Assembly: GCA_903897145.1 (NCBI GenBank)
Contig: CAIUAN010000034.1
Location: 1-64,000, forward strand
DNA: 64,000 nucleotides
Reading direction: 5' to 3'
DNA from: an uncultured Bacteroidia bacterium
GTDB lineage: Bacteria; Bacteroidota; Bacteroidia; Bacteroidales; Prolixibacteraceae
Shown here: positions 43,022-51,543 of the stretch, piece after piece
Numbering within the stretch: position 1 is the first letter of the stretch
How the letters are laid out: every line of letters begins with the position of its first letter
Program-made: the position numbers and the translations under genes
The notes under the pieces: model-generated
Seen by the model: only the letters and a program-made list of their open reading frames with translations
What the model was told of the DNA's origin: nothing
Database searches by the model: none

Positions 43022-45094
43022 ATGAAAAAAAATGTTCTCGTGCGCAAGGCGGGGCGTGTTTTAACTTTCAAAAAATTTGGACGAAAGGGATTCTCGATTT
43101 TTCAGAGTCTTAATCGCGTGGTGAAGATTGGGAGCTTAAGTGTTGCTTACCTATTATTTGCCATACCTTCAAATGCTGAAAGAAACATGTTGATAGCCGG
43201 TCACGACACCCTTAACGCCATTCGAGATGTGGCTGTTGATGAGGTGATTGTGAGTGCACAGCGCGTTCCTGTGGCCATATCACAGGTTGCTCGCGTAGTT
43301 AAAGTTATTGGAAAAGAAGAGCTGCAATCGGCTCCGGTGCAAAGTCTTCAAGACTTGCTTAGGTATGCCTTAGATGTCGATGTTCGTCAGCGGGGAAACC
43401 TAGGAGTGCAAACCGATTTAAGTATTCGCGGAGGATCGTTTGATCAGGTCTTAATTTTGCTCAACGGAATTAATATCAACGACCCGCAAACGGGACATCA
43501 CTCTCTAAATCTTCCCGTTAGTTTTGATGCGATTGACAAGATCGAAATATTAGAAGGACCCGCCGCTCGGATTTATGGTCCAAATGCTTTTAGTGGAGCA
43601 ATAAATATTATCACGGGTACCGACACCCGTTCGAACCTCAAAGTTCAACTCTCCAAAGGACAGAATAATTACCACGATCTGGGTGCATCTGCGACAATCG
43701 TCTCAGGAAAAGTTAAAAACTTCTTCTCTGTCGATAATCGCGCGTCTGATGGATACATTAAAAATACCGACTTTAACCTTACCGACGCCTTTTATCAAGG
43801 AAGTGTAAAAACGAAGATAGGTGATTTGAATTGGCAATTGGGAAATTCTTCCAGAGGATTTGGAGCCAACAGCTTTTATACTCCCGCTTATCCTGATCAA
43901 TACGAGCAAGTTAAGACTACTTTTGCCTCTGTAAAACTGGAGACTAATACAAAAATCCATTTTACCCCCTCCATTTACTGGAGGAGAAATCAAGATCACT
44001 TTGAGCTTTTCAGGTATCCAGAGCTTATACCATCATGGTATAAGACGGACAACTACCACCTAACAGATGTTTATGGTGCTAACCTCAATGCCTGGTTTGC
44101 TACTTCATTCGGCAAAACAGCCTTCGGAGCCGATTTTAGACAAGAAGATATTTTGAGCAACGTTTTGGGAACGCCCCTTGGTACACCAATTAATGTGCCT
44201 GGTGAGAGTGGCCATACGTTTAACAAATCAGATGAACGAAAAAATATTAGCCTTTTTGCTGAGCACTCCATTACCTTCAATAAAATCAGGATATCTGCAG
44301 GTGCTATGGCAAATTCAAATACGCAATTAGGTTCTAGCTGGAGCTTGTTTCCTGGGGCCGACCTAAGTTATTCTATTACCAATCAATACAAATGGTACTC
44401 GTCGGTAAACTCCTCTTTGCGAATGCCAACTTTTACAGACTTGTATTATTCAAGTGCTACTAATATTGGAAATGCCTCGCTTAAGCCAGAGAAAGCATTT
44501 GAAGCAGAGACCGGTTTTAAATACCAGTTCGAAGGAATCGAAGGTCATTTATCGTATTTTCATCGAGATGGTACTGACATCATAGACTGGGTTAAAAGAC
44601 CTTCAGACAACGTCTGGTATGCAGAAAATATTACCTCGCTGAAGACCGATGGACTTGAATTTTCAGCTAAGATAAATCCTAGTAAGTTATTGAATCATAA
44701 GATCTTTATTCAATCTGTAAATTTCTCAATGTCTATACTAAATCAAGGTAAGCAATCTGGTATCTATTCCTCTAAATATGTCTTAGATTATTTAAAGAAC
44801 AAGATCAATTTAGGATTGACGCACAAGATAGCGAGAAACCTATCAGCTAATTGGCAGTTTTCGTACCAAGATCGGAATGGCACATACACCTATTGGGATG
44901 GATCAAGATATGGTGCTGAAACTGCCTACAAGCCATTCGTATTAGTTGATACACGAATTCAATACCAACCAAAGAGAATGACTTATTATTTAGAAGCAGC
45001 CAATTTATTTGATCAGAAATACACAGACTTTGGAAATGTTTCTGAGCCAGGAAGATGGATTAAGTTTGGAGTAATCCGGAAATTTAATCTTTAA
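43022..45094 (+). CDS. TonB-dependent outer-membrane receptor
   Basis: A 690-residue receptor. The N-terminus is extended and basic (VLTFKKFGRKGFSIFQSLNRV), then hydrophobic (IGSLSVAYLLFAIPSNA), an arrangement seen in many Bacteroidota TonB receptors. The TonB box region is followed by a plug with VIVSAQRVPVAISQVARVV, LSIRGGSFDQVLILLNGI and IEILEGPAARIYGPNAFSG. The barrel ends in WIKFGVIRKFNL. The substrate is unknown; there is no SusD partner or riboswitch, and the plug resembles BtuB/vitamin-type receptors more than SusC. Confidence 0.88.
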   Translation: MKKNVLVRKAGRVLTFKKFGRKGFSIFQSLNRVVKIGSLSVAYLLFAIPSNAERNMLIAGHDTLNAIRDVAVDEVIVSAQRVPVAISQVARVVKVIGKEELQSAPVQSLQDLLRYALDVDVRQRGNLGVQTDLSIRGGSFDQVLILLNGININDPQTGHHSLNLPVSFDAIDKIEILEGPAARIYGPNAFSGAINIITGTDTRSNLKVQLSKGQNNYHDLGASATIVSGKVKNFFSVDNRASDGYIKNTDFNLTDAFYQGSVKTKIGDLNWQLGNSSRGFGANSFYTPAYPDQYEQVKTTFASVKLETNTKIHFTPSIYWRRNQDHFELFRYPELIPSWYKTDNYHLTDVYGANLNAWFATSFGKTAFGADFRQEDILSNVLGTPLGTPINVPGESGHTFNKSDERKNISLFAEHSITFNKIRISAGAMANSNTQLGSSWSLFPGADLSYSITNQYKWYSSVNSSLRMPTFTDLYYSSATNIGNASLKPEKAFEAETGFKYQFEGIEGHLSYFHRDGTDIIDWVKRPSDNVWYAENITSLKTDGLEFSAKINPSKLLNHKIFIQSVNFSMSILNQGKQSGIYSSKYVLDYLKNKINLGLTHKIARNLSANWQFSYQDRNGTYTYWDGSRYGAETAYKPFVLVDTRIQYQPKRMTYYLEAANLFDQKYTDFGNVSEPGRWIKFGVIRKFNL

Positions 45095-45121
45095 TTAAAC
45101 AGACTGGCTTAGCCAATTTTA

Positions 45122-45151
45122 TTGTCAAGGATTGAAAAAGTATTATCTTCG
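45122..45151 (+). promoter_or_regulatory. Promoter of the DUF5606 gene
   Basis: TTG (45122-45124), 19 bases, TATCTTCG (45144-45151). This matches the Bacteroidota promoter with one change (TTCG for TTTG) and lies 30 bp before the ATG. Confidence 0.6.
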
Positions 45152-45181
45152 GCGATCGTAAAAAAATAAAGAAACGTATTT

Positions 45182-45634
45182 ATGTTAAAAGGAATCTTAG
45201 CCATTTCAGGACAACCAGGTCTATTTAAAGTTATTTCAGAAGGTAAAAACAGTGTTGTCATTGAATCATTGCTTACTGGCAAAAAGTCGACTGCTTATGC
45301 TGATGCGAAAATGAGTGCCTTAGAAGATATAGCGATCTATACGATTATCGAAGATGTCCCCTTACGTGAGGTATTGAAAAAGATATCAGACAAAGAGATT
45401 GGCGGAGTTTCTATCTCAACGAAGTCATCACCTGATGAATTCAAAAAATATTTCGAGACCGTTCTTCCTGATTACGATAAAGAGAGAGTTTATGTTTCAG
45501 ACTTAAAAAAAGTAATCTCGTGGTACAACCTTTTGCATGAAAAAGGGTTGTTGAACTTTGAAGAGCCGAAAGAAGAGGTTGCCGAAGTAACAGATGTACC
45601 TGCAAAAAAGACAAAAGCTAAAAAATCAGAATAA
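45182..45634 (+). CDS. DUF5606 protein
   Basis: A 150-residue soluble protein starting MLKGILAISGQPGLFKVISE, with TGKKSTAYADAKMSALEDIA and VYVSDLKKVISWYNLLHEKG, the pattern of DUF5606, which is restricted to Bacteroidota. The N-terminal part looks like a small barrel. The tail is Lys/Glu-rich (AKKTKAKKSE). Function unknown. A strong terminator separates it from convergent purC. Confidence 0.85.
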   Translation: MLKGILAISGQPGLFKVISEGKNSVVIESLLTGKKSTAYADAKMSALEDIAIYTIIEDVPLREVLKKISDKEIGGVSISTKSSPDEFKKYFETVLPDYDKERVYVSDLKKVISWYNLLHEKGLLNFEEPKEEVAEVTDVPAKKTKAKKSE

Positions 45635-45654
45635 ATCTGTCATACACCAAATTT

Positions 45655-45689
45655 AAAAAGAGCGGGAATTATTCATTCCAGCTCTTTTT
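45655..45689. terminator. Bidirectional terminator between DUF5606 gene and purC
   Basis: AAAAAGAGC-G-GGAAT, loop TATTC, ATTCC-A-GCTCTTTTT: a 14-bp stem with one mismatch and A/T tracts on both sides. Confidence 0.9.
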
Positions 45690-45715
45690 ATGTCTGAATT
45701 AAATAGGGTAGTTAC

Positions 45716-46666
45716 TTAAATTTTCTGGTCTATAAATTGATTTATGTTGGCTTCAATTCTAGATCCTGCACTTGCTACATTACCTTTGATAAACTTATCT
45801 CCTGTGATATTTTCATATAACTCGATATAGCGCTCCGAAATCTGGCTCACAATCGCTGGTGTCATCTCAGGTACTTTCTGTCCTTCTAGACCTTGAAAAC
45901 CATTCTCTATCAACCATTGACGCACAAACTCTTTTGAAAGTTGTTTCTGATCTTCACCTTTAGCCAAACGATCGGAGTAGCCTTCCAAATAAAAGTATCG
46001 AGAAGAGTCAGGTGTATGGATTTCGTCAATGAGGTAAATCTGATCGCCTTTTTTTCCGAATTCATATTTAGTATCCACCAAGATAAGTCCTTTTTCGGCT
46101 GCCATCTCAGTGCCTCTTTGGAAGAGCGCTCTGGTATATTGCTCAAGTATCACATAATCCTCTTCTGCGACTAGTCCTTGTCTGATAATTTCTTCTCTAG
46201 AGATATCTTCGTCGTGACCTTCCGAGGCTTTAGTCGTTGGGGTAAGAAGCGGTTCAGGGAACTTCTGACTTTCCACCATACCATCAGGCATTTCAACGCC
46301 ACATAAAACACGCTTACCTGCACGGTATTGTCTCCAAGCATGACCAGTTAAGTAGCCTCTGATAACCATTTCAACTTTAAAAGGTTCGCAAAAATGACCC
46401 ACCGTAACCATCGGATCTGGAGTGGCTATCTTCCAATTTGGAACAATGTCTGAAGTAGCATCTAAAAATTTAGCAGCAATTTGGTTTAAAACTTGTCCTT
46501 TAAACGGAATTCCCTCTGGCAAAACAACATCAAAAGCTGAAATTCGATCCGTTACAACCATCACGAGATAGTCGTCGTTAATATTATACACATCTCTAAC
46601 TTTTCCTTTGTAAAAGCTTTGCTGTCCGGCAAATGAAAAATCGGTTTTAACTATTGCATCACTCAT
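45716..46666 (-). CDS. purC: Phosphoribosylaminoimidazole-succinocarboxamide synthase
   Basis: A 316-residue SAICAR synthetase of the longer type. Motifs are [63 protein letters not shown], and [28 protein letters not shown]. It joins aspartate to CAIR with ATP in purine synthesis. It starts 21 bp after phoH and is probably co-transcribed with it. Confidence 0.95.
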   Translation of the reverse strand: MSDAIVKTDFSFAGQQSFYKGKVRDVYNINDDYLVMVVTDRISAFDVVLPEGIPFKGQVLNQIAAKFLDATSDIVPNWKIATPDPMVTVGHFCEPFKVEMVIRGYLTGHAWRQYRAGKRVLCGVEMPDGMVESQKFPEPLLTPTTKASEGHDEDISREEIIRQGLVAEEDYVILEQYTRALFQRGTEMAAEKGLILVDTKYEFGKKGDQIYLIDEIHTPDSSRYFYLEGYSDRLAKGEDQKQLSKEFVRQWLIENGFQGLEGQKVPEMTPAIVSQISERYIELYENITGDKFIKGNVASAGSRIEANINQFIDQKI

Positions 46667-46687
46667 GTTTTTTTAATTTAAACGTTA

Positions 46688-47653
46688 TTAATAATCTTCA
46701 TTGTGTAAAATATTGTATTGATCATAGGCTTCCACAATATCTTTTACTAATCGATGTCGAACGATATCGCTCTTATCAAAATGAATGGTTGAAATTCCTT
46801 CAACACCTTGAAGTATTTTTAAGGCGAGGATTAAACCAGAATGCTGCTTACGCGGCAAGTCAATTTGAGTCACATCACCAGTGATAATATATTTTGTATT
46901 TAACCCCATTCGGGTTAAGAACATTTTAAGTTGTGGAATGGTTGTGTTTTGTGCTTCATCAAGGATAACAAAGGCATTGCTTAGCGTTCTTCCGCGCATA
47001 AAAGCTAAAGGTGCAATTTGAATGACGCCATCTTTAAGGTATTCCTCTAATTTCTTTGGTGGAATCATGTCCAATAGCGCGTCATAAATAGGCTGAAGAT
47101 AAGGATCGATCTTCTCTTTTAAGTCGCCTGGTAAAAATCCAAGATTTTCCCCCGCTTCAACGGCCGGTCTGCTGACGATGATTCGTTTGATTGTTCTATT
47201 TTTAAGTGCGCCAATGGCTAAGGCAATTGCAACATAGGTTTTCCCTGTGCCTGCAGGTCCAATTGCAAAGACTAGGTCATCTTTTTTTGCACCGTCAACA
47301 AGCTTTTGCTGATTTTGGGTTCTGGGACGAATCGGCTTACCATTATTTGCAAAGACCAAAACATCACTTGCATTCAACAGACTTTGTTCAATCGAGTTGA
47401 TATCGTCCATCATGATCTGATGAATAGTCTCATCAGATAAGGCGTTAAAATGATAGTAATGTTCAATGATCAGTTGAAACTTACGGATAAACTCACCGAC
47501 TTCCAATTCCTCGCCTTTAACTTTAATCGTGTGACCCCGAGCCACCACAAGAATTTTGGGACAATACGATTTAATCAACTCCATTTTGGAGCTTCTAACA
47601 CCGTAAAATTCGGTGGGTTCTATCCCTTCTAACGAAAAAGTATGCTCGATCAT
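46688..47653 (-). CDS. PhoH-family ATPase
   Basis: A 321-residue P-loop protein with Walker A in AIGPAGTGKTYVAIALAIG, Walker B in AFVILDEAQNTTIPQLKMFL, and RIIVSRPAVEAGENLGFLPGDL between. An N-terminal KH-like region (LGVRSSKMELIKS-like, then GHTIKVKGEELEVGEF) is present, as in PhoH/YbeZ. YbeZ acts with the RNase YbeY in rRNA maturation; ybeY is not adjacent here. It precedes purC. Confidence 0.9.
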   Translation of the reverse strand: MIEHTFSLEGIEPTEFYGVRSSKMELIKSYCPKILVVARGHTIKVKGEELEVGEFIRKFQLIIEHYYHFNALSDETIHQIMMDDINSIEQSLLNASDVLVFANNGKPIRPRTQNQQKLVDGAKKDDLVFAIGPAGTGKTYVAIALAIGALKNRTIKRIIVSRPAVEAGENLGFLPGDLKEKIDPYLQPIYDALLDMIPPKKLEEYLKDGVIQIAPLAFMRGRTLSNAFVILDEAQNTTIPQLKMFLTRMGLNTKYIITGDVTQIDLPRKQHSGLILALKILQGVEGISTIHFDKSDIVRHRLVKDIVEAYDQYNILHNEDY

Positions 47654-47814
47654 ATAGTTCCTTAAATGCTGTTACAAAATAAACATTTTTTTGAACTTGA
47701 CCCTAAAAACAGTTGTCTATTCATCAATAATTTTAAACATATTAGCCCCTTAATAAGTTCAATTCAAAAGAACAGAAATTTTGAACTCGATTGAGTTCAA
47801 TTCCATTTATCCAA

Positions 47815-47843
47815 TTGGAAGTTAATTCAATTTATTACCTTCG
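47815..47843 (+). promoter_or_regulatory. Promoter of mazG
   Basis: TTG (47815-47817), 18 bases, TACCTTCG (47836-47843), again with TTCG for TTTG. The predicted transcription start is about 13 bases before the GTG start codon of mazG, so the leader is very short. Confidence 0.6.
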
Positions 47844-47863
47844 CTATCCTAAAATAATCTGTC

Positions 47864-48655
47864 GTGAACAATAGAAAAGAGCAGTTGGAGTCATTTGAAA
47901 AACTCCTTGATATTATGGATGAGTTAAGGGAGAAATGCCCTTGGGATAAAAAGCAGACCTTTGAAAGCTTGCGAAGGCTGACCATTGAGGAAGTTTACGA
48001 ATTGGGTGATGCCATTTTAAAAAATAATTTAAACGAGCTAAAGAAAGAGCTTGGCGATCTTTTATTACATATTGTCTTCTATGCGAAGCTTGGATCAGAG
48101 GTCAATTCGTTTGATATTGGAGACGTAATCACTCAATTAACAGATAAGTTGATTTACCGCCATCCCCATGTTTTTGGAGATATTTCGGTTGCCGATGCAA
48201 CAGAGGTGGAACAAAATTGGGAAGCCTTAAAATTAAAAGAGAAGGGAAGGAGTAATCGAGTTCTTGAAGGCGTTCCCGCTGCATTACCAGCTTTAGTTAA
48301 ATCCAATAGGATTCAGGAGAAAGCTCGCGGTGTAGGCTTCGATTGGGAAGTAAAAGAACAAGTGTGGGATAAAGTAAAGGAAGAGCTTGTAGAATTCGAG
48401 TTGGAGATGAAAGCAGGAGAAGTAGTTAAGATGGAGCAAGAGCTAGGCGATTTGATCTTTTCACTCGTTAATGTGGCTCGACTTTACGATATTGATCCGG
48501 AAAGTGCCTTAGAACGGACCAATCAGAAATTCATACGACGGTTTAATTACTTGGAAGAGCAGACTCTACTAAAGGGGCAATCCCTGCACGATCTTACCCT
48601 AGCTGAGATGGATGTGCATTGGGAAGCAGCTAAGCTATTAGAGAAGAAAATGTAA
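47864..48655 (+). CDS. mazG: Nucleoside triphosphate pyrophosphohydrolase MazG
   Basis: A 263-residue tandem MazG protein starting at GTG; this start follows the predicted promoter closely and no earlier start fits. The first domain has LREKCPWDKKQTFESLRR, LTIEEVYELGDAI and ELGDLLLHIVFYAKLG; the second has EQELGDLIFSLVNVARLY. The acidic ExxE(12-28)ExxD pattern binds magnesium. It hydrolyses NTPs to NMP and pyrophosphate, removing abnormal nucleotides. Confidence 0.93.
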   Translation: MNNRKEQLESFEKLLDIMDELREKCPWDKKQTFESLRRLTIEEVYELGDAILKNNLNELKKELGDLLLHIVFYAKLGSEVNSFDIGDVITQLTDKLIYRHPHVFGDISVADATEVEQNWEALKLKEKGRSNRVLEGVPAALPALVKSNRIQEKARGVGFDWEVKEQVWDKVKEELVEFELEMKAGEVVKMEQELGDLIFSLVNVARLYDIDPESALERTNQKFIRRFNYLEEQTLLKGQSLHDLTLAEMDVHWEAAKLLEKKM

Positions 48656-48660
48656 AAAGA

Positions 48661-48684
48661 AAAAAGCGACTATTGGTCGCTTTT
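48661..48684. terminator. Terminator shared by mazG and clpC, overlapping the clpC stop
   Basis: AAAAAGCGAC, loop TATTG, GTCGCTTTTTT. The stem includes the clpC stop codon and its last codons (AGC GAC CAA TAG on the minus strand), so the coding end doubles as the 3' arm of the hairpin. Confidence 0.85.
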
Positions 48685-51225
48685 TTCTTTTTCAATCAAT
48701 ACCGGCTCCTGAGGAACTATGCGAACAGCAATCTTCTCCTTGGTTTCGTCCAAATCTATCTGAATAATATCTCCTTCCTTGACCGTGTTTCCAATGATTG
48801 ACTCTGCCATCTCATCTTCAAGATATTTTTGAATCGCACGTTTTAATGGACGAGCACCAAATTGAGGATCGAAACCTTTATCAGCAATAAAATTCTTGGC
48901 AGCTTCGGTAATTTCAAGCTTATATTTCAGAGCCTCTACGCGCTCGTAAAGCCCTTTTAATTCAATATCAATAATTTGTTCAATGTCTTTCTTCTCGAGT
49001 GGATTGAAAATTATAACATCATCAACACGATTTAAAAATTCAGGAGCAAAGGCGCGCTTTAAGGCTTTCTCAATAACGAATTTTGCATATTCATTCTCCT
49101 CTTCAACAGTCTTACGAGTAGAGAAACCAACACCTTGTCCGAATTCTTTAAGCTGGCGTGTTCCAATGTTAGAAGTCATAATAACAATGGTATTTCTGAA
49201 ATCAATCTTACGACCCAGACTATCCGTTAAGCGACCCTCATCCATCACTTGTAATAAGATATTGAAAACATCCGGATGTGCTTTTTCAATCTCATCTAAA
49301 AGAATAACAGCGTATGGTTTGCGTCTAACTTTTTCTGTTAGCTGACCACCTTCTTCATACCCTACGTATCCTGGAGGAGCTCCAACTAAGCGAGACACAG
49401 AGAATTTCTCCATGTATTCAGACATATCAACGCGAATAATGGCATCGGCTGTATCGAATAGATACTTCGCTAGAACTTTTGCAAGCTGTGTTTTTCCGAC
49501 CCCAGTTGGACCAAGAAAGATAAACGAACCAATTGGCTTGTTTGGATCTTTTAGCCCAGCACGGTTTCGTTGAATAGCTTTTGTGATTTTCAGTACAGCA
49601 TCATCTTGTCCTATGATGTTTAGCTTCATATCGTCAAACATATTCTGCAGTCTTTTACCTTCAGCTTGGGCAATACGCTGAACAGGAATACCTGACATCA
49701 TGGCTACAATATCGGCTACTTGTTCTTCACCAACTACCTCACGATGACTCTCAAGTTCTTTTTCCCAAATCTCTTTCTCTTTTTCGACAGAAGCAAGCAG
49801 GTTTTTTTCTTGGTCTCTATAGCTAGCAGCAAGCTCAAAATTCTGACTTTTTACAGATTGAATCTTTTCATTTCTAGCAACTTCTATATCTTCTTCAAGC
49901 TTTAGAATCTTTTCAGGAACAGTGATGTTCGTAATGTGTACTCTTGACCCTGCTTCATCTAAAGCATCAATTGCTTTATCAGGCAAATGACGATCTGAGA
50001 TATAGCGAGTGGTTAATTTAACGCAAGCCTCAATCGCTTCATCGGTATAGGTTACGTTGTGATGATCTTCGTAACGTTCTTTTATGTTGTGTAAAATTTC
50101 AATCGTCTCTTCAACGCTCGTTGGCTCGACCATAACTTTCTGGAAACGTCGCTCTAAGGCGCCATCTTTCTCGATATGCTGACGATATTCATCTAAAGTT
50201 GTCGCTCCAATACATTGAATGTCTCCGCGTGCCAAGGCAGGTTTAAGCATGTTCGCAGCATCTAGAGAACCGGTGGCACCACCAGCGCCTACAATGGTGT
50301 GAATCTCATCGATAAATAAGATGATATTATCAACCTTTGCTAACTCATTCAAAATCGCCTTCATACGCTCTTCGAACTGACCTCTATATTTTGTGCCTGC
50401 AACGATGGAAGCCAAGTCTAGACTGATGACTCGTTTTTCGAATAATACTCGCGATACTTTCCGCTGAGAAATACGCAAGGCTAGCCCTTCAACGATGGCC
50501 GATTTTCCAACGCCTGGTTCACCAATTAAGACTGGATTATTTTTCTTCCGCCTGCTTAATATTTGCGCAATGCGTTGAATTTCTTTCTCTCTTCCAACAA
50601 TTGGATCCAAACTGCCTTCAATAGCTGCTTTCGTAATGTCGATGCCAAAATTATCCAATACTGGAGTGTCAGTCTTGGGAGCAGCAGTTGCCTTTGAAGC
50701 CGATGAACCACCAGAGGCGCTACCACCTTTGCCGAACATATCATCGCCTTCATCGCTATCTTCAGGGAAATCAGACTTATTCTCAATCTTAGAAAGCTCT
50801 TCTATTTTCATCTTAATATCTTCATAACCAAGATTATTTAACTTGAATATAGAGCTTATTAAGCCTTGCTTTTCTTTCAGAATTGCCAGAAGTAAATGTC
50901 CAGTGTTTACAATATTTTCGTTCATCGCACGGGCTTCTAGGAAGACTAATTTTAAAACTTTTTCAGTATTTTTTAAAAGCGGAATGTTGGCCTCCAATTG
51001 CAAGGATGACTCTTTGCGAATTTGTAATTCTAAATCTTTACGCATCGACATATAGTCCAGTTGTAATTTATTCATTACGTCAATCGCAATACCTTCTCCA
51101 TCCCTAATAATACCTAGGAAAAGATGCTCTGTTCCAATATAATCATTTCCCAAACGTATTGCTTCTTCTCTGCTATAGGAAAGTACATCTTTAATACGGG
51201 GAGAGAATTTTGAATCCATATTCAA
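48670..51225 (-). CDS. clpC: ATP-dependent Clp protease ATP-binding subunit ClpC
   Basis: The 851-residue AAA+ unfoldase has an N-domain repeat ([21 protein letters not shown], then [17 protein letters not shown]), a first AAA domain with Walker [16 protein letters not shown], a short coiled middle region ([21 protein letters not shown]-like), and a second AAA domain with [18 protein letters not shown] and [22 protein letters not shown]. The UVR-like middle and length mark ClpC rather than ClpB (no long M-domain). The start may be the third residue. It delivers substrates to ClpP. Confidence 0.93.
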   Translation of the reverse strand: MNMDSKFSPRIKDVLSYSREEAIRLGNDYIGTEHLFLGIIRDGEGIAIDVMNKLQLDYMSMRKDLELQIRKESSLQLEANIPLLKNTEKVLKLVFLEARAMNENIVNTGHLLLAILKEKQGLISSIFKLNNLGYEDIKMKIEELSKIENKSDFPEDSDEGDDMFGKGGSASGGSSASKATAAPKTDTPVLDNFGIDITKAAIEGSLDPIVGREKEIQRIAQILSRRKKNNPVLIGEPGVGKSAIVEGLALRISQRKVSRVLFEKRVISLDLASIVAGTKYRGQFEERMKAILNELAKVDNIILFIDEIHTIVGAGGATGSLDAANMLKPALARGDIQCIGATTLDEYRQHIEKDGALERRFQKVMVEPTSVEETIEILHNIKERYEDHHNVTYTDEAIEACVKLTTRYISDRHLPDKAIDALDEAGSRVHITNITVPEKILKLEEDIEVARNEKIQSVKSQNFELAASYRDQEKNLLASVEKEKEIWEKELESHREVVGEEQVADIVAMMSGIPVQRIAQAEGKRLQNMFDDMKLNIIGQDDAVLKITKAIQRNRAGLKDPNKPIGSFIFLGPTGVGKTQLAKVLAKYLFDTADAIIRVDMSEYMEKFSVSRLVGAPPGYVGYEEGGQLTEKVRRKPYAVILLDEIEKAHPDVFNILLQVMDEGRLTDSLGRKIDFRNTIVIMTSNIGTRQLKEFGQGVGFSTRKTVEEENEYAKFVIEKALKRAFAPEFLNRVDDVIIFNPLEKKDIEQIIDIELKGLYERVEALKYKLEITEAAKNFIADKGFDPQFGARPLKRAIQKYLEDEMAESIIGNTVKEGDIIQIDLDETKEKIAVRIVPQEPVLIEKEKSDQ

Positions 51226-51543
51226 TAAATGGTTTGTATGTTGTTTTATGAACTGCTTTATTTCGGCACTAAATTACAGAATTATTCACAATATATCATC
51301 ATTAATCTATGTTAAATGAATTTTAAGAAAGTAACCAATATTATCCTATTTAACTATAAAACAATATATTGCAACATTTAATTTGAATAACTTCAGGTGA
51401 ATGAAAAATGGGAAAGTCCTGTCTTTCAAATCATTATTCTAATGTGTTTTAGCAAGGGATAAAAAGTCTAATTTGGTTATGATTTACGATATAATTTAGT
51501 ATTTTTGTAAGACTTTTTACAATTTAAACAAAACAAGGCATAT
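51226..51543. other. 318-bp divergent intergenic region between clpC and gyrA
   Basis: AT-rich spacer carrying the gyrA promoter candidate at its right end. No CIRCE or other heat-shock operator was seen on the clpC side, and no RNA gene. Confidence 0.4.
51472..51507 (+). promoter_or_regulatory. Candidate promoter of gyrA
   Basis: TTTG (51472-51475), 24 bases, TATTTTTG (51500-51507). The -7 box is exact; the spacer is one base over the usual range. It lies 36 bp before the gyrA ATG. Confidence 0.5.

Noticed and set aside
48983-49345. 120-residue open frame antisense to clpC
   Set aside because: It is opposite a strongly conserved AAA+ coding region, lacks any recognisable domain and is rich in Ser/Lys as expected for a mirror frame.
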